Shown here: positions 52,435-64,000 of the stretch, piece after piece
Layout: each line of letters begins with the position of its first letter
How positions within the stretch are numbered: the stretch's first letter is position 1
Source of the DNA: Zhongshania antarctica
Lineage (GTDB): Bacteria > Pseudomonadota > Gammaproteobacteria > Pseudomonadales > Spongiibacteraceae
Reading direction: 5' to 3'
DNA: 64,000 bases
Assembly (NCBI RefSeq): GCF_014202945.1
Contig: NZ_JACHHW010000009.1
Span: 1 to 64,000, forward strand
Position numbers and translations under genes: made by a program
The notes under the pieces: generated by a model
Seen by the model: only the letters and a program-made list of their open reading frames with translations
Told to the model about the DNA's origin: nothing
Database searches by the model: none

Positions 52435-53562
52435 TCAGCTAATCAACAAATTATCGCGATGTATTAATTCCGGCTCGGCAATATAACCCAGCGCCTCGGC
52501 AATCCGCGCACTGGACAAACCCAGCACTTTACGCGCGTCTTCGGCGCTGTAGTTAACCAAACCCCGCGCCACCTCATTACCATCAGCGCCAACACACATA
52601 ACAAGGTCGCCACGAGCAAACTGACCACTCACCGCTACCACGCCCACCGGTAGCAAACTACGCCCCTGCTGACGCAATACGCGCACGGCACCATCGTCCA
52701 ACTGAAGCCTGCCACGCAACTGCAACTGACCCGCCAGCCATTTTTTGCGCGCCGCAATTGGCCGCTGACCAGACAAAAGCAGTGTTCCCAAATCTTCACC
52801 GGCAAACACCCGATCCAAGACCCGGTCTTCACGACCACCAACGATCACAGTATTCGCACCGGAACGCGAGGCGAGACGCGCCGCCCGCAGCTTGGTTAAC
52901 ATCCCACCACGCCCCAACACACCCGCGCTACCGCCCACCATCACATCGAGATCGCGGTCAGCCACTTCTGCCACCGAAATCAATTCGGCGGCAGGATTTT
53001 TGCGGGGATCTTCGGCAAACAGGCCGCGCTGATCCGTTAAGATCACCAAGGTGTCTGCATCAATCAAATTCGCCACAAGGGCTGCAAGGGTATCGTTATC
53101 ACCAAAACGAATTTCATCGGTGACCACGGTGTCGTTTTCATTCACCACCGGCACCACCCCCAATTCCAGCAAGGTCAGCAAGGTGCCACGAGCGTTGAGG
53201 TAGCGGTCACGAGCAGAAATATCGTCGTGACCCAATAGAATTTGCGCGGTCTGCAGATTATGGGTGCGGAAGCGCTGCTCATAGGCCTGAATCAGCCCCA
53301 TCTGCCCCACGGCTGCGGCAGCCTGCAACTTATGAAGATCATCCGGCCGCTCTTTCCAGCCAAGACGGGTCATACCCTCAGCCACGGCACCCGATGACAC
53401 CAATACCACCTCACGACCATCGGCCCGCAGCGCAGCGATTTGCGCTACCCAGGCATCCAAGCCTTCAACACAGAGGCCGCGGCCGTCATTGGTCAGCAGG
53501 GCCGAGCCAATCTTCACCACGACGCGCTTACAGGCGCGCAAACTTTGCCGCTTATCAGACAA
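52435..53562 (-). CDS. proB: Glutamate 5-kinase
   Basis: The first enzyme of proline synthesis, 375 residues. The amino-acid kinase domain has [52 protein letters not shown] and the nucleotide-binding [13 protein letters not shown]. The C-terminal PUA domain (about 275-375) is present, ending [17 protein letters not shown]. The start is TTG at 53562, 11 bp after the obgE stop. proA is not in the window. Confidence 0.95.
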   Translation of the reverse strand: MSDKRQSLRACKRVVVKIGSALLTNDGRGLCVEGLDAWVAQIAALRADGREVVLVSSGAVAEGMTRLGWKERPDDLHKLQAAAAVGQMGLIQAYEQRFRTHNLQTAQILLGHDDISARDRYLNARGTLLTLLELGVVPVVNENDTVVTDEIRFGDNDTLAALVANLIDADTLVILTDQRGLFAEDPRKNPAAELISVAEVADRDLDVMVGGSAGVLGRGGMLTKLRAARLASRSGANTVIVGGREDRVLDRVFAGEDLGTLLLSGQRPIAARKKWLAGQLQLRGRLQLDDGAVRVLRQQGRSLLPVGVVAVSGQFARGDLVMCVGADGNEVARGLVNYSAEDARKVLGLSSARIAEALGYIAEPELIHRDNLLIS

Positions 53563-53573
53563 GCTTCTTCACC

Positions 53574-54818
<1,245 letters not shown>

Positions 54819-54874
54819 CTACAGAAACAAAAAAGCCCCGTCAATAGACGAGGCCTTCAAGATCACCGAGCGGT

Positions 54875-55132
54875 TTACGCTGCAACTATACTAATATACT
54901 TGCGGCTCTTGGGACCTTTAACCTCAAACTTCACTACACCGTCTGCCTTAGCAAACAGAGTGTGATCAGTACCACAACCAACATTTTCACCGGCATGGAA
55001 ACGAGTTCCACGCTGACGAATAATAATGCTACCTGCACTAACTACCTGACCACCAAAACGTTTTACGCCCAGACGCTTACTCTGCGAGTCGCGTCCGTTA
55101 CGAGTACTACCACCAGCTTTCTTGTGAGCCAT
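54875..55132 (-). CDS. rpmA: 50S ribosomal protein L27
   Basis: An 85-residue ribosomal protein whose flexible N terminus reaches the peptidyl-transferase centre. It has [40 protein letters not shown] and [12 protein letters not shown], all standard. It lies 17 bp after rplU in the same operon. No N-terminal extension needing proteolysis, as in Firmicutes, is present. Confidence 0.98.
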   Translation of the reverse strand: MAHKKAGGSTRNGRDSQSKRLGVKRFGGQVVSAGSIIIRQRGTRFHAGENVGCGTDHTLFAKADGVVKFEVKGPKSRKYISIVAA

Positions 55133-55149
55133 GAGTCTCTCCTAATTCC

Positions 55150-55461
55150 TTAAGCACTGATACCAGTGATTTTCACTTCGGTGAACCACTGACGGTGACC
55201 AGCTTGCTTCATGCTGTGCTTCCGACGGCGAAACTTAACAATTTTCACCTTGGCGTGACGACCTTGCGCAATTACTTCCGCAGTCACTTTACCGCCCTCA
55301 ACATAAGGCGCGCCAATTTTTAGATCGTCACCGGTCTTAACCATCAATACTTTATCGAAGGTCAAACTTTCGCCAGTGGCAACTTCAATTTTTTCTAGCT
55401 TAAGGGTTTCGCCCTCAATAACACGGTGCTGCTTACCACCGCTTTCAATCACTGCGTACAT
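55150..55461 (-). CDS. rplU: 50S ribosomal protein L21
   Basis: A 103-residue ribosomal protein: [20 protein letters not shown] at the start, [20 protein letters not shown] and [20 protein letters not shown] at the end, matching the family over its full length. It is the first gene of the rplU-rpmA unit, with obgE and proB following in the same direction. A promoter lies at 55621-55649, leaving a leader of about 150 bases. Confidence 0.98.
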   Translation of the reverse strand: MYAVIESGGKQHRVIEGETLKLEKIEVATGESLTFDKVLMVKTGDDLKIGAPYVEGGKVTAEVIAQGRHAKVKIVKFRRRKHSMKQAGHRQWFTEVKITGISA

Positions 55462-55620
55462 GTTTATATCTCCAAGAGCCTGCTTGCAATAGTTTGTTTC
55501 GGCCGAGCGTTCGTATCGAGACCAAAATAAGGCCTAGCTACAACACGCCGGGACAAGTCCAGGCACCGTCACCACCACTTAACCATTAAGGGGCCGCACG
55601 GTTTTGCTTCAGGGGCGCGA

Positions 55621-55649
55621 ATTGTACGCAGTTTTAAAAAAATACACAA
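55621..55649 (-). promoter_or_regulatory. Promoter of the rplU-rpmA unit
   Basis: On the minus strand TTGTGT (-35, 55649-55644) and TACAAT (-10, 55626-55621) are separated by 17 bp. The -10 matches five of six positions and the -35 three. It overlaps the upstream region of the divergent ispB promoter. Confidence 0.6.
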
Positions 55650-55678
55650 TACCCGCAATCACAAGTGACGCGTAGACC

Positions 55679-55707
55679 TTGACAGCTCGCGGCTGCGCTC
55701 ATACGAT
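55679..55707 (+). promoter_or_regulatory. Promoter of ispB
   Basis: TTGACA (55679-55684), a 17-bp spacer, and TACGAT (55702-55707). The transcription start would be near 55714, which excludes the upstream in-frame start codons at 55679 and 55706 and supports ATG 55742 for ispB. Confidence 0.65.
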
Positions 55708-55741
55708 GCCAGCCGACTCCGCCAGACGACTCCTTGCTACC

Positions 55742-56701
55742 ATGCAACAGATTAGACAGGTCGTGGACAGCGAATTCGTCGCCGTCAACGACTTCATCAT
55801 CCAACAACTGCATTCTAATGTGCCCCTCGTGGAAAACATCGGCCACTATATCGTCGACGCTGGCGGCAAGCGCCTGCGCCCACTACTGAGTTTACTCAGT
55901 GCTGGCGCCATTGGCCAAATTAGCGAAAAGCACCTGCAACTGGCCGCGGTCATCGAGTTTATCCACACCGCCACATTACTTCACGACGATGTTGTCGACA
56001 TCTCCGCCCTGCGCCGCGGCCGTCCCACGGCCAACGCCAACTGGGGAAACGCCCCCAGCGTACTAGTCGGCGACTTCCTTTACTCCCGCGCATTCCAGAT
56101 CTTAGTCAACATTGGCAACCTCCCGCTAATGGGCTTGCTGTCAGACACCACCAACACTGTCGCCGAAGGCGAAGTACTGCAACTGACCCGCGCGGGCAAC
56201 CCCGACACCAGCGAAGCCACCTACTTTGAGGTCATTCGCAGTAAAACCGCCGTCTTATTTGGTGCCGCCTGCAGTGGCGCCGCCATTCTCAGCAATAGAA
56301 CGGAACAGCAAGAAGCGCTGCACGACTATGGCGTAAACCTCGGCATCGCCTTTCAGCTCATTGACGACATTCTCGACTACGAGGGCGACCCCGCCGAAAC
56401 CGGTAAAAATGTCGGCGACGATCTAGCTGAAGGTAAGCCAACACTGCCGCTAATTTATTTACTCGAAAACGGCAGTGACGAGCACAAGCAGCTGGTGCGC
56501 GACGCCATTAGCCATAAATCTGCAGAACAGCTCGAGGCCATTGTCGATGCCGTTAAGCACTGCGGGGCGCTCGATTATTGCCATGCTGCGGCCAAACGCT
56601 ACACCGACGCGGCACTCACTGCACTCAAAAACCTCCAAGCCAGCCCCTACCGCAGCGCACTTGAAGAGCTAACTGAAATCGCCCTTTCCCGCCGCAGCTA
56701 A
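55742..56701 (+). CDS. ispB: Octaprenyl diphosphate synthase
   Basis: A 319-residue trans-prenyltransferase making the ubiquinone side-chain precursor. The first Asp-rich motif is in LLHDDVVDISALRRGRPTAN and the second in FQLIDDILDYEGDPAETGKN; GGKRLRPLLSLLSAGA precedes them. The product chain length is assumed from family. ATG 55742 is chosen because the promoter at 55679-55707 lies over the longer reading; no strong ribosome binding site is visible. It diverges from rplU, as in many Gammaproteobacteria. Confidence 0.93.
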   Translation: MQQIRQVVDSEFVAVNDFIIQQLHSNVPLVENIGHYIVDAGGKRLRPLLSLLSAGAIGQISEKHLQLAAVIEFIHTATLLHDDVVDISALRRGRPTANANWGNAPSVLVGDFLYSRAFQILVNIGNLPLMGLLSDTTNTVAEGEVLQLTRAGNPDTSEATYFEVIRSKTAVLFGAACSGAAILSNRTEQQEALHDYGVNLGIAFQLIDDILDYEGDPAETGKNVGDDLAEGKPTLPLIYLLENGSDEHKQLVRDAISHKSAEQLEAIVDAVKHCGALDYCHAAAKRYTDAALTALKNLQASPYRSALEELTEIALSRRS

Positions 56702-56823
56702 TTTTCTCGCCACAGCGACGCGTAGGCGGATTACAATACTCCTAATAAGCCGTTACAATTTCAGCACTTATCGCCAAGATGGAATGACTGGCGCGCACCG
56801 AAACGGATATCCGAGGAGTTATT

Positions 56824-58479
56824 TTGAGCACAGCTGTAGACCAGGCACCAGCCCAACTAAGTGATCGTGGCTTACAGACACAGCTAACCGAACTCGCGCG
56901 CGACGCCGCAAATACCCCTCTTAAACACCGATTCAAGCTCGATCCCCAGCGCGCCAGTACATTTAGCGGCCAAATCGGCCCCTTATTTGTCGATTACGCC
57001 AAACACCATCTGGATGCCGGTATTCTCAGCGGACTGTGCGCACTCGCTCGCCAACGTAGCGTGCCACAACAACTCGACGCTCTGCGCGCTGGCGCCAAAC
57101 TCAATAACACCGAGGATCGCTCTGCGAACTACCCGTGCCTGCGGCGCTGGGCCAGTGGTGACACAGGCGCGAAGCATGACCCCGCCATTGACTCCATGTA
57201 TAGCAAAATGGAAGCCCTGGTTGCTGCAATTCACGAAGGCACCCACCGCAGCAGCACCGGCCAAACCTTTACCGATGTCGTCAATATTGGCATTGGCGGC
57301 TCAGACTTCGGCCCGCGCCTAGTTTGCGACGCCCTAAGCAACCAGCACGCCAACACCTTGCGACCGCACTTCGCCGCCAATATCGACCCTAGCGTGATGA
57401 CCGAGATATTGGCCCGCGTGCCCGCCGAAACCACGCTGTTTATTGTCGCCTCAAAATCCTTCGGCACTCAGGAGTCCCGCTGCAATGCTCAGACCGCACG
57501 GGCCTGGCTGCAATCCGCGCTCGGCACCAACAACGTCGACGCCCACTTTGTGGCAGTAAGCTCCAAGCCCGAAGCAGCAAAGGCGTTTGGCATTAGCGAG
57601 GAATTAATCATCCCCGCTCCCGAGTGGGTTGGCGGTCGCTTTTCGGTATGGTCAGGCTTTGGTCTCGCCATAGCTCTATATGCCGGCATGGACAGTTTCC
57701 GCGCTCTGCTCAAAGGCGGGTATGCGGTAGATCAGCACGTTGCCAGCCAGCCACTGGAAAGCAATATTCCACTCATCTTAGGCATGTTAGATGTATGGTA
57801 TCGCAATGCCTGGGGCATGACGTCGCAAGCGGTACTGCCCTATGAGCACCACTTAAAACTACTGCCGATTTATTTGCAGCAATTGTTTATGGAGAGCGCG
57901 GGAAAATCCGTTAAGGCCGATGGCGGCCCAACTGCCAGCGCGACCGGCGGTGTTATCTGGGGTACCGAGGGCACCAATGGCCAGCACTCTTTTCACCAAC
58001 TCCTTCACCAAGGCAGCGACGCTATTCCCTGCGACTTCATCGCCAGCTTAAGCTCCCACAACCCGATTGGTGAGCAGCATCAAGCCCTCATTGCCAACTG
58101 TTTTAGTCAGAGCTTAGTGTTAATGCAAGGCCAAGCTGCCGCCGACATCGAACAAGATTTAATTACTAGCGGCATGGACGCCAGCGCCGCCCAGCAGCTT
58201 GCCCAGCACAAAGCCATGCCCGGCAACCGGCCCAGCACCACTATTTTAATGAACAAACTTGACGCCGAAAGTCTGGGCGCGCTCATCGCCCTCTATGAAT
58301 ACCGTCTATTCGCCGCAAGCTTCATGTGGGGTATTAACCCTTTTGATCAATGGGGAGTCGAGCTGGGAAAACAGATAAGCGAAACGCTTATGGCTAGCTT
58401 GAGCGGTGACGATAACGCCACACTAGATTCATCGACTAGAGAACTCATAGCCCGCTATCGACACGCCCAAGACGCGTAA
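56824..58479 (+). CDS. pgi: Glucose-6-phosphate isomerase
   Basis: A 551-residue glycolytic enzyme interconverting glucose 6-phosphate and fructose 6-phosphate. Family signatures are FTDVVNIGIGGSDFGPRLV, FIVASKSFGTQE, EWVGGRFSVWSGFGL and GKSVKADGGPTASATGG; catalytic Glu and His follow in WGTEGTNGQHSFHQLLHQG, and FDQWGVELGK closes the active site. The start codon is TTG at 56824 after GAGGAG. It is followed by a strong terminator. Confidence 0.97.
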   Translation: MSTAVDQAPAQLSDRGLQTQLTELARDAANTPLKHRFKLDPQRASTFSGQIGPLFVDYAKHHLDAGILSGLCALARQRSVPQQLDALRAGAKLNNTEDRSANYPCLRRWASGDTGAKHDPAIDSMYSKMEALVAAIHEGTHRSSTGQTFTDVVNIGIGGSDFGPRLVCDALSNQHANTLRPHFAANIDPSVMTEILARVPAETTLFIVASKSFGTQESRCNAQTARAWLQSALGTNNVDAHFVAVSSKPEAAKAFGISEELIIPAPEWVGGRFSVWSGFGLAIALYAGMDSFRALLKGGYAVDQHVASQPLESNIPLILGMLDVWYRNAWGMTSQAVLPYEHHLKLLPIYLQQLFMESAGKSVKADGGPTASATGGVIWGTEGTNGQHSFHQLLHQGSDAIPCDFIASLSSHNPIGEQHQALIANCFSQSLVLMQGQAAADIEQDLITSGMDASAAQQLAQHKAMPGNRPSTTILMNKLDAESLGALIALYEYRLFAASFMWGINPFDQWGVELGKQISETLMASLSGDDNATLDSSTRELIARYRHAQDA

Positions 58480-58496
58480 TTTCAAGCAAGCAGCAG

Positions 58497-58532
58497 ATGC
58501 AATAAAGGCGCCTCTCGGCGCCTTTATTGCAT
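58497..58532. terminator. Perfect 16-bp stem terminator between pgi and phosphomannomutase gene
   Basis: ATGCAATAAAGGCGCC (58497-58512), loop TCTC, and its exact complement to 58532. The stem contains TTTATT on the descending arm. It lies between convergent genes and can serve both. Confidence 0.88.
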
Positions 58533-58553
58533 ACTCAATCATCTAGATTTGAC

Positions 58554-59903
58554 TTACAGCATAGCCAATAACTCAGCTGTTTTCGCTTCCATCAACGGTA
58601 TATCGCCGTCGCTCTCCACATTGAGACGCACCACCGGTTCGGTATTCGACATCCGCACATTAAAGCGCCAGCCGTCAAAACTCATACTTAGGCCATCGGT
58701 AAAATCTATCGCTGCGGCCAATGGGGTGTAATGCGCCTCAATCGCCGCGATCACGGCTTTGGCATCAGCAACTTCGCGGTTTATTTCACCACTGCAGGGG
58801 AATAACGCAACTCGCTGCTCAACCAGTGACGACAAGCTCGCTGACTTCACCGACATTAGCTGTGTTACCAACAACCAGGGAATCATGCCGCTGTCACAAA
58901 AAGCGAAGTCGCGAAAATAGTGGTGAGCGCTCATTTCGCCACCATACACCGCATTTTCGATCCGCATCCGCTCTTTAATGAAGGCATGACCGGTTTTACA
59001 CTGCACCGCCTCACCACCAGCCTCTTCAACAATAGCAATGGTGTTCCACGTTAGACGCGGGTCATGCACGATTTTTTCACCGGGGTTTTTCAGTAAAAAA
59101 GCTTCGGCCAATAAACCAACAACATAGTAGCCTTCGATAAAATCGCCGGTCTCATCAAAGAAAAAACAGCGATCAAAATCACCATCCCACGCCACTCCCA
59201 AATCGGCGCCATGTGCTTTTATTGCATCAATGCTGGGCTGACGATTTTCTATCAACAAGGGGTTCGGCACGCCGTTAGGGAAGTTACCGTCAGCTTCGTG
59301 GTGCACCCGAATAAATTCAAATGGTAAATAAGGCTCCAGTAAATCAACAACCCGACCGGCGCCGCCGTTGCCAGCATTAACCACAATTTTAAGGGGCTTT
59401 AAGGATTCAACATCGACATAGCTAAGCAAATGCTCTACGTAGGCTGCCGAGGTATCCAAGGCCTGCAAACTGCCTCGCGCCGCGACTGGCGCAAATTCGT
59501 TTTTTTCAGCAAGCGCTTTAATTTCAAATAACCCTGTATCGCCACTAATGGGCTTAGAGCCCTCGCGCACAAACTTCATGCCGTTGTAATCTTTGGGATT
59601 ATGGCTTGCGGTGACGGCAATACCGCCATCCATTTCGGCATGGGATGTGGCGAAATAAATTTCTTCTGTGCCGCACAAACCGATATCGTAAACATCCACC
59701 CCCGCATCGCGCAGCCCTTCGGTCAACGCACCTTTAATAGACTCACTGCTTAAGCGAATATCATGACCAACCACCACTTTCTTTGGCTGTATCACCTCGG
59801 CAAAGGCGCGCCCAATTCGATAGGCAATATCCTCATTTAGCTGGTCGGGAATACGACCGCGCACGTCATAAGCTTTAAAACACGTTATCTCACTACTGCT
59901 CAC
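58554..59903 (-). CDS. Phosphomannomutase/phosphoglucomutase
   Basis: A 449-residue alpha-D-phosphohexomutase (CpsG/AlgC type). The phosphoserine is S100 in [14 protein letters not shown], the metal loop is [11 protein letters not shown], the sugar-binding loop [12 protein letters not shown] and the phosphate-binding loop [12 protein letters not shown]. It makes mannose 1-phosphate or glucose 1-phosphate, the latter feeding GalU and RmlA. Its ATG overlaps the galU stop by four bases (59900-59903), so galU and this gene are coupled. The sugar preference (Man against Glc) is not visible from sequence. Confidence 0.92.
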   Translation of the reverse strand: MSSSEITCFKAYDVRGRIPDQLNEDIAYRIGRAFAEVIQPKKVVVGHDIRLSSESIKGALTEGLRDAGVDVYDIGLCGTEEIYFATSHAEMDGGIAVTASHNPKDYNGMKFVREGSKPISGDTGLFEIKALAEKNEFAPVAARGSLQALDTSAAYVEHLLSYVDVESLKPLKIVVNAGNGGAGRVVDLLEPYLPFEFIRVHHEADGNFPNGVPNPLLIENRQPSIDAIKAHGADLGVAWDGDFDRCFFFDETGDFIEGYYVVGLLAEAFLLKNPGEKIVHDPRLTWNTIAIVEEAGGEAVQCKTGHAFIKERMRIENAVYGGEMSAHHYFRDFAFCDSGMIPWLLVTQLMSVKSASLSSLVEQRVALFPCSGEINREVADAKAVIAAIEAHYTPLAAAIDFTDGLSMSFDGWRFNVRMSNTEPVVRLNVESDGDIPLMEAKTAELLAML

Positions 59904-60736
59904 GACGAGGCCTCGCTATAAACATTCTCGTAAACGTAGTTAGTCGCCTCAATAAAGCCCGGCACGCTACCACAGTCAAAACGCTTACCACGGAATTTAT
60001 AGGCGAGCACACAGCCATTTTGCGCCTGCGTCATCAGCGCATCAGTCAGCTGAACTTCGCCGTTTTTACCCGGCGGGGTATTGCGTAAAATATCGAAAAT
60101 ATCCGGCGTTAAAATATAGCGACCAATAACCGCCATATTGGTTGGCGCATCTTCCGGCTTGGGCTTTTCCACCATGGAACTTACGCGGTACAAGCCATCG
60201 CCCATTTCCTCACCAGCAATGACACCGTATTTTTCAATCTCTTCCATCGGCACTTCTTGAATCGCGACAATACTGCAACGAAACTGTTTATACAGCGCCA
60301 CCATTTGCGCCATAACACCGTCATCTTCCTGGTTTAGGCATAAATCGTCGGACAAAATTACGCCAAATGCCTCATCACCAATTAAGCATTCACCCGTCAA
60401 AATAGCGTGGCCGAGGCCTTTCATTTCGCGCTGACGGGTCATCATAAACGTCCCTTCATTAAGCACATTGCGAATGCAATCTAGGTAGCGCTCCTTGCTC
60501 GTTCCCGCTATTTGGTTTTCTAACTCGTAACTAATATCAAAGTGATCCGCAATAGCGCGCTTACCGCGACCGGTGACCAGGGCTATTTCTTTTAAACCGG
60601 CCTGAATCGCTTCCTCTACGCCATACTGCACGAGAGGCTTGTTGACGATAGGCAGCATTTCCTTGGGCATGGATTTGGTTGCGGGAAGAAAGCGCGTGCC
60701 GTAACCGGCGACGGGGAATAGACATTTTCGAATCAT
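59900..60736 (-). CDS. galU: UTP-glucose-1-phosphate uridylyltransferase
   Basis: A 278-residue enzyme making UDP-glucose for surface glycans. The nucleotide loop is [20 protein letters not shown], the metal-binding aspartate lies in VILSDDLCL, and [20 protein letters not shown] and [12 protein letters not shown] are GalU motifs. ATG 60736 follows AGGAAATATT; the open frame to 60766 is not needed. It is the first gene of the galU-phosphomannomutase unit. Confidence 0.95.
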   Translation of the reverse strand: MIRKCLFPVAGYGTRFLPATKSMPKEMLPIVNKPLVQYGVEEAIQAGLKEIALVTGRGKRAIADHFDISYELENQIAGTSKERYLDCIRNVLNEGTFMMTRQREMKGLGHAILTGECLIGDEAFGVILSDDLCLNQEDDGVMAQMVALYKQFRCSIVAIQEVPMEEIEKYGVIAGEEMGDGLYRVSSMVEKPKPEDAPTNMAVIGRYILTPDIFDILRNTPPGKNGEVQLTDALMTQAQNGCVLAYKFRGKRFDCGSVPGFIEATNYVYENVYSEASS

Positions 60737-60964
60737 AATATTTCCTGAAGTGCTGTCGGGAGCCATCCCGAATCCTTTTAACGAATGTTAACGCTGCGGG
60801 CATTCTCCCAACAGCTGCGACACTTGGCAAGCACCGCTCTTTTATCGTCTTTTGATGACAACCCTATGACAGCAAGCATCACGCCAATGTTGACATTTTA
60901 ATGTGCCATCCAAAACCTTCGTGCTAAGATAAGCTCTACATTTTCAACCTGAAACTATGGCCTC

Positions 60965-61486
60965 ATGTCTCTAATCCATCAAAATAGCTTTACCAAAGAA
61001 GAACTCATCGACTGCGGACACGGCAAATTATTTGGTCCCGGCAATCCCAAACTCCCCGTAGACAATATGCTAATGGTAGACCGGATTACCCACATTAGCA
61101 CTGAAGGCGGCAGTTACGACAAAGGCGTGTTAGTTGCCGAGCTCGATATCAACCCGGACCTCTGGTTCTTTGACTGCCACTTTAAAGGCGACCCTGTAAT
61201 GCCTGGTTGCCTAGGCCTTGATGCGATGTGGCAGCTGGTTGGCTTTTACCTTGGCTGGCGCGGCAACAGTGGCAAAGGCCGCGCACTCGGCGCGGGCGAA
61301 GTAAAATTCACCGGCCAAATACTGCCCGACTCCAAACTAGTCACCTACACCCTTAATTATAAGCGCCTTATTGAACGCAAGCTTATATTGGGTATCGCCG
61401 ATGGCGAAGTCGCTGTCGACGGCAAGGTAATCTACACCGCAAAAGATTTGCGCGTTGGTTTGTTTAAAGACGACGCCAGTTTCTAA
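60965..61486 (+). CDS. fabA: 3-hydroxydecanoyl-ACP dehydratase/isomerase
   Basis: A 173-residue hot-dog-fold enzyme that introduces the double bond of unsaturated fatty acids. The catalytic histidine is H72 in [17 protein letters not shown] and the aspartate D86 in GLDAMWQL, two positions later than E. coli H70 and D84. It lies 50 bp before fabB in the same direction, so the two form one unit. No FabR palindrome is evident upstream by eye. Confidence 0.97.
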   Translation: MSLIHQNSFTKEELIDCGHGKLFGPGNPKLPVDNMLMVDRITHISTEGGSYDKGVLVAELDINPDLWFFDCHFKGDPVMPGCLGLDAMWQLVGFYLGWRGNSGKGRALGAGEVKFTGQILPDSKLVTYTLNYKRLIERKLILGIADGEVAVDGKVIYTAKDLRVGLFKDDASF

Positions 61487-61536
61487 TATTTCCTGAAAAC
61501 CCAATTAATACTACAGATAATATAATGAGGTATCCG

Positions 61537-62760
61537 ATGAAGCGTGTTGTCGTAACCGGTATGGGGATTGTTTCCAGCATCGGCAATGATTTGGCAGAAG
61601 TACTCACATCATTGCAAGAGGGTAAGTCGGGAATCGCGTTCAACGAAGAATACAAGGAAAAGGGATTTCGCAGCCAAGTTTCCGGCTCTATAAAGAACCT
61701 CGACCTTAAAGAACGTATTGACCGCAAGCAACTCCGCTTCATGGGTGATGCGGCGGCCTACGCTTATATTGCGATGCAAGAGGCCGTTAGCGATTCAGGC
61801 CTTGCTGAAGACCAAGTCAGCAACGTGCGCACCGGCATTATAGCCGGCTCTGGCGGCGCATCTTCCGCCAACTTAATTGAGTCGGCCGACACCCTGCGCG
61901 AGCGCGGTGTAAAACGCATTGGGCCCTACCGCGTCACCCAAACCATGGGCAGCACGGTTTCGGCTTGCCTGGCCACACCGTTTAAAATCAAAGGTGTTAA
62001 CTACTCAATTTCCTCGGCTTGCGCGACCAGTGCCCACTGCATTGGCAATGCCATGGAGCTGATCCAGCTCGGCAAACAAGATGTGGTTTTTGCTGGTGGC
62101 GGCGAAGAAGAACACTGGTCTTTAAGCTGCTTGTTTGACGCCATGGGCGCACTATCAACCAAATATAACGACACTCCTGAGAAAGCATCTCGCCCCTACG
62201 ACGCCAATCGCGACGGTTTTGTTATTGCCGGCGGCGCAGGCATGATCGTGCTTGAAGAGTTAGAGCACGCCAAGGCTCGCGGCGCGAAGATATACGGCGA
62301 AATCGTCGGCTACGGCGCTACGTCAGACGGCTATGACATGGTTGCACCAAGCGGTGAAGGCGCGGCACGCTGTATGGCCCAAGCGCTCCAAGGCGTGAAT
62401 GGCGACGTTGACTACATCAACTCTCACGGCACATCGACGCCAGCGGGTGACATGCAGGAATTGAAGGCGGTGAAGCAGGCCTATGAAGGCAAAACCATTC
62501 CGACAATAGGCTCCACCAAATCCCTTGCTGGCCATTCATTAGGCGCAACCGGCGTGCAAGAAGCCATTTTCTCACTACTGATGATGAAGCATAATTTTAT
62601 TGCAGCATCAGCCAATATTGAGACGGTTGACGACGAAGCCACTGGCGTGCCGATCGCACTGACGCGCCAAGACAACGTCACCCTGAATACGGTGATGTCG
62701 AATAGCTTTGGCTTTGGCGGCACCAACGCCAGCTTGGTATTCCAGCGTTATCAGGCGTAA
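61537..62760 (+). CDS. fabB: 3-oxoacyl-ACP synthase I
   Basis: A 407-residue condensing enzyme for unsaturated fatty acid elongation. The nucleophile is C162 in [15 protein letters not shown], with histidines in [11 protein letters not shown] and [17 protein letters not shown] 61537 follows AGGTATCCG; an earlier in-frame ATG at 61525 would add four residues. Its pairing with fabA identifies it as FabB rather than FabF. Confidence 0.97.
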   Translation: MKRVVVTGMGIVSSIGNDLAEVLTSLQEGKSGIAFNEEYKEKGFRSQVSGSIKNLDLKERIDRKQLRFMGDAAAYAYIAMQEAVSDSGLAEDQVSNVRTGIIAGSGGASSANLIESADTLRERGVKRIGPYRVTQTMGSTVSACLATPFKIKGVNYSISSACATSAHCIGNAMELIQLGKQDVVFAGGGEEEHWSLSCLFDAMGALSTKYNDTPEKASRPYDANRDGFVIAGGAGMIVLEELEHAKARGAKIYGEIVGYGATSDGYDMVAPSGEGAARCMAQALQGVNGDVDYINSHGTSTPAGDMQELKAVKQAYEGKTIPTIGSTKSLAGHSLGATGVQEAIFSLLMMKHNFIAASANIETVDDEATGVPIALTRQDNVTLNTVMSNSFGFGGTNASLVFQRYQA

Positions 62761-62841
62761 AATTGCCTGACTTGCAGCGCCCAGCGCTGCAAGTGCCTCC
62801 CCCCTCGCCACGCCACTAACAACACCTCTGGGTATTATTAT

Positions 62842-64000
62842 TTAGCTAATATCCTGTAAAAAAATCACGTCCACACTATCGCCACGGCTCAAGGTTTTGC
62901 CAATAGGGATAACCGCCAAGGCATTGCACCACGATACCGATGACAGCGCCCCAGAACTTTGTTGCGGATGAATTTCAACCTCCATACCCGCGTCGCCCGG
63001 CGTCACTCTAGCACGCAAATATTCTTGTCGGGTACCTGCGCGCGGCCAATCGAATAGCGCCCGCGCCGCCCACTGCGGCGACTGCAATTGGGTCGCACCC
63101 TGCATTTTTAGCAGGTAGGGCCGCACCAGCAGGCAAAAGGTCACAAAGCCCGACACCGGATTGCCAGGCAGACCAAAAAACGGCACCTCAGCTACCCGAC
63201 CATAGGCTAGCGGCTTGCCGGGCTTAATAGCCAACTTCCATAAATTCAGCGACCCTAAAGCCTCGACCTGAGCCTTGACGTGATCTTCCTCACCAACTGA
63301 AACGCCGCCACTGGAAATCACCACATCGGCCGTTGCCGCTGCCCGCGCCAAGGCATCTCTGGTCGCCTGGGGTGTGTCGGCGACAATACCGAGATCAATC
63401 ACCTCAGCACCAAGCGACGCGATCAACGCGGCTAACATCGGCCGGTTAGAATTGTAAATTTGCCCCGCAGCCAGCATCTCGCCGGGCTCGCGCAGTTCAT
63501 CACCGGTCGACATTAAAGCGACTCGCAGCCGACACCCAACCTGAACAGACCCAACGCCCAGCGAGGCCAGCAAACCAAGATCAGCAGCCAATAATCGATG
63601 ACCCTTAAGCAGTATTCGCTGCCCCTCGGCAATATCTTGACCTCGGGGTCGGATATGCTGCCCCAACCGTGGCGCTATGTTAACCGCCAGCGTGTCACCA
63701 ACAAGCTCGCAGTCTTCCTGCGCGACGACCGTATCGGCGCCCGCAGGAATTGACGCGCCAGTGAATATTCGCGCAGCAGTGCCCGCTTGGAGAGCGCAGG
63801 GATTTGCACCTGCAGGTATCCGCTGACTGATTCGCAGCGGTGCGCCCGCGCTTAGGTCGCTAAGACGCAGCGCATAGCCATCCATGGCACTATTATCCAA
63901 CGGCGGCACGTCAATTTGCGCACAAACATCAGCAGCCAGGATAGCGCCCTGCGCCTGTGCTAAATTTCGCGACTCAGTGCCCCACGTTGGCACATCCGCC
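62842..64000 (-). CDS. moeA: Molybdopterin molybdenumtransferase (N terminus outside window)
   Basis: The enzyme that inserts molybdenum into molybdopterin. The visible part has DVPPLDNSAMDGYALR near the start, RIFTGASIPAGADTVVAQED, ISSGGVSVGEEDHVK, PLAYGRVAEVPFFGLPGNP and VSGFVTF. At least 383 residues are visible from a GTG at 63993, but the frame stays open to the window edge and the usual N-terminal 20-30 residues are missing, so it is partial. It supplies cofactor for enzymes such as the oxidoreductase at 1.9-4.2 kb. Confidence 0.94.
   Translation of the reverse strand, partial: ADVPTWGTESRNLAQAQGAILAADVCAQIDVPPLDNSAMDGYALRLSDLSAGAPLRISQRIPAGANPCALQAGTAARIFTGASIPAGADTVVAQEDCELVGDTLAVNIAPRLGQHIRPRGQDIAEGQRILLKGHRLLAADLGLLASLGVGSVQVGCRLRVALMSTGDELREPGEMLAAGQIYNSNRPMLAALIASLGAEVIDLGIVADTPQATRDALARAAATADVVISSGGVSVGEEDHVKAQVEALGSLNLWKLAIKPGKPLAYGRVAEVPFFGLPGNPVSGFVTFCLLVRPYLLKMQGATQLQSPQWAARALFDWPRAGTRQEYLRARVTPGDAGMEVEIHPQQSSGALSSVSWCNALAVIPIGKTLSRGDSVDVIFLQDIS

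Overview
The window reads as a chromosomal segment of a marine-type gammaproteobacterium. The housekeeping block at the right end (dgkA, rpsT, proB, obgE, rpmA, rplU, ispB, pgi, a phosphomannomutase gene, galU, fabA, fabB, moeA) has gammaproteobacterial content, and moderate GC with many small catabolic and lipid-related genes recalls Spongiibacteraceae-like organisms. That family placement is inference; no rRNA gene is present. I saw no tRNA, CRISPR array, transposase or integrase.

Left end (1-1.7 kb): the tail of an integron-like gene-cassette array. It has three short genes in one orientation, two well-formed attC sites, and a third degenerate attC-like hairpin. The genes encode an R-x4-H (HEPN-like) protein, a DUF1643 protein and an antibiotic-biosynthesis-monooxygenase-like protein. 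The array abuts a molybdopterin oxidoreductase operon (1.7-4.2 kb) that is divergent from an HxlR regulator; a duplicated inverted-repeat operator lies between them. Next come an MDR dehydrogenase, a Spinster-like MFS transporter with a small membrane protein, an Old-Yellow-Enzyme homologue and a frameshifted fatty-acid-desaturase remnant.

10.4-24.4 kb is a coherent amide/urea-nitrogen unit. Reading along the minus strand, it holds the five-gene urea/amide ABC transporter (urtABCDE), an aliphatic amidase (amiE), an AmiB-type AAA+ ATPase, a formamidase (fmdA) and an FmdB zinc-ribbon protein. Divergent from urtA is a two-gene signalling pair: a large NCS1-permease/Cys-rich/histidine-kinase/receiver fusion, translationally coupled to a LuxR-type response regulator. 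No urease genes are visible, so the transporter more likely feeds amides (and possibly urea) to AmiE and FmdA, with the permease-kinase as the probable sensor.

24.7-32.7 kb is mixed metabolism: lipA, a cupin-P450 pair, a carboxymuconolactone-decarboxylase-like gene, a CsoR-family repressor with an altered metal site, a LiuC-like hydratase, and a coupled SulP transporter and universal stress protein. Downstream of the P450 lie decayed copies of the MFS gene and of the small membrane-protein gene found at 6.5-8.2 kb. They keep the same order, and one has a one-base frameshift.

32.9-51.4 kb is a surface-polysaccharide/LPS region. An AT-rich, probably transferred block of glycosyltransferases, hexapeptide acyltransferases, a sugar aminotransferase, a methyltransferase and a Kps-like gene is followed by rmlDCA and rmlB, separated by REP-like repeats. 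Then come LPS-core type genes (GT25, GT4s, a YrbL-like kinase, a CgeB-like GT, an ELM1-family protein) and an LpxL-type lipid A acyltransferase. No Wzx, Wzy or polysaccharide ABC exporter is in the window.
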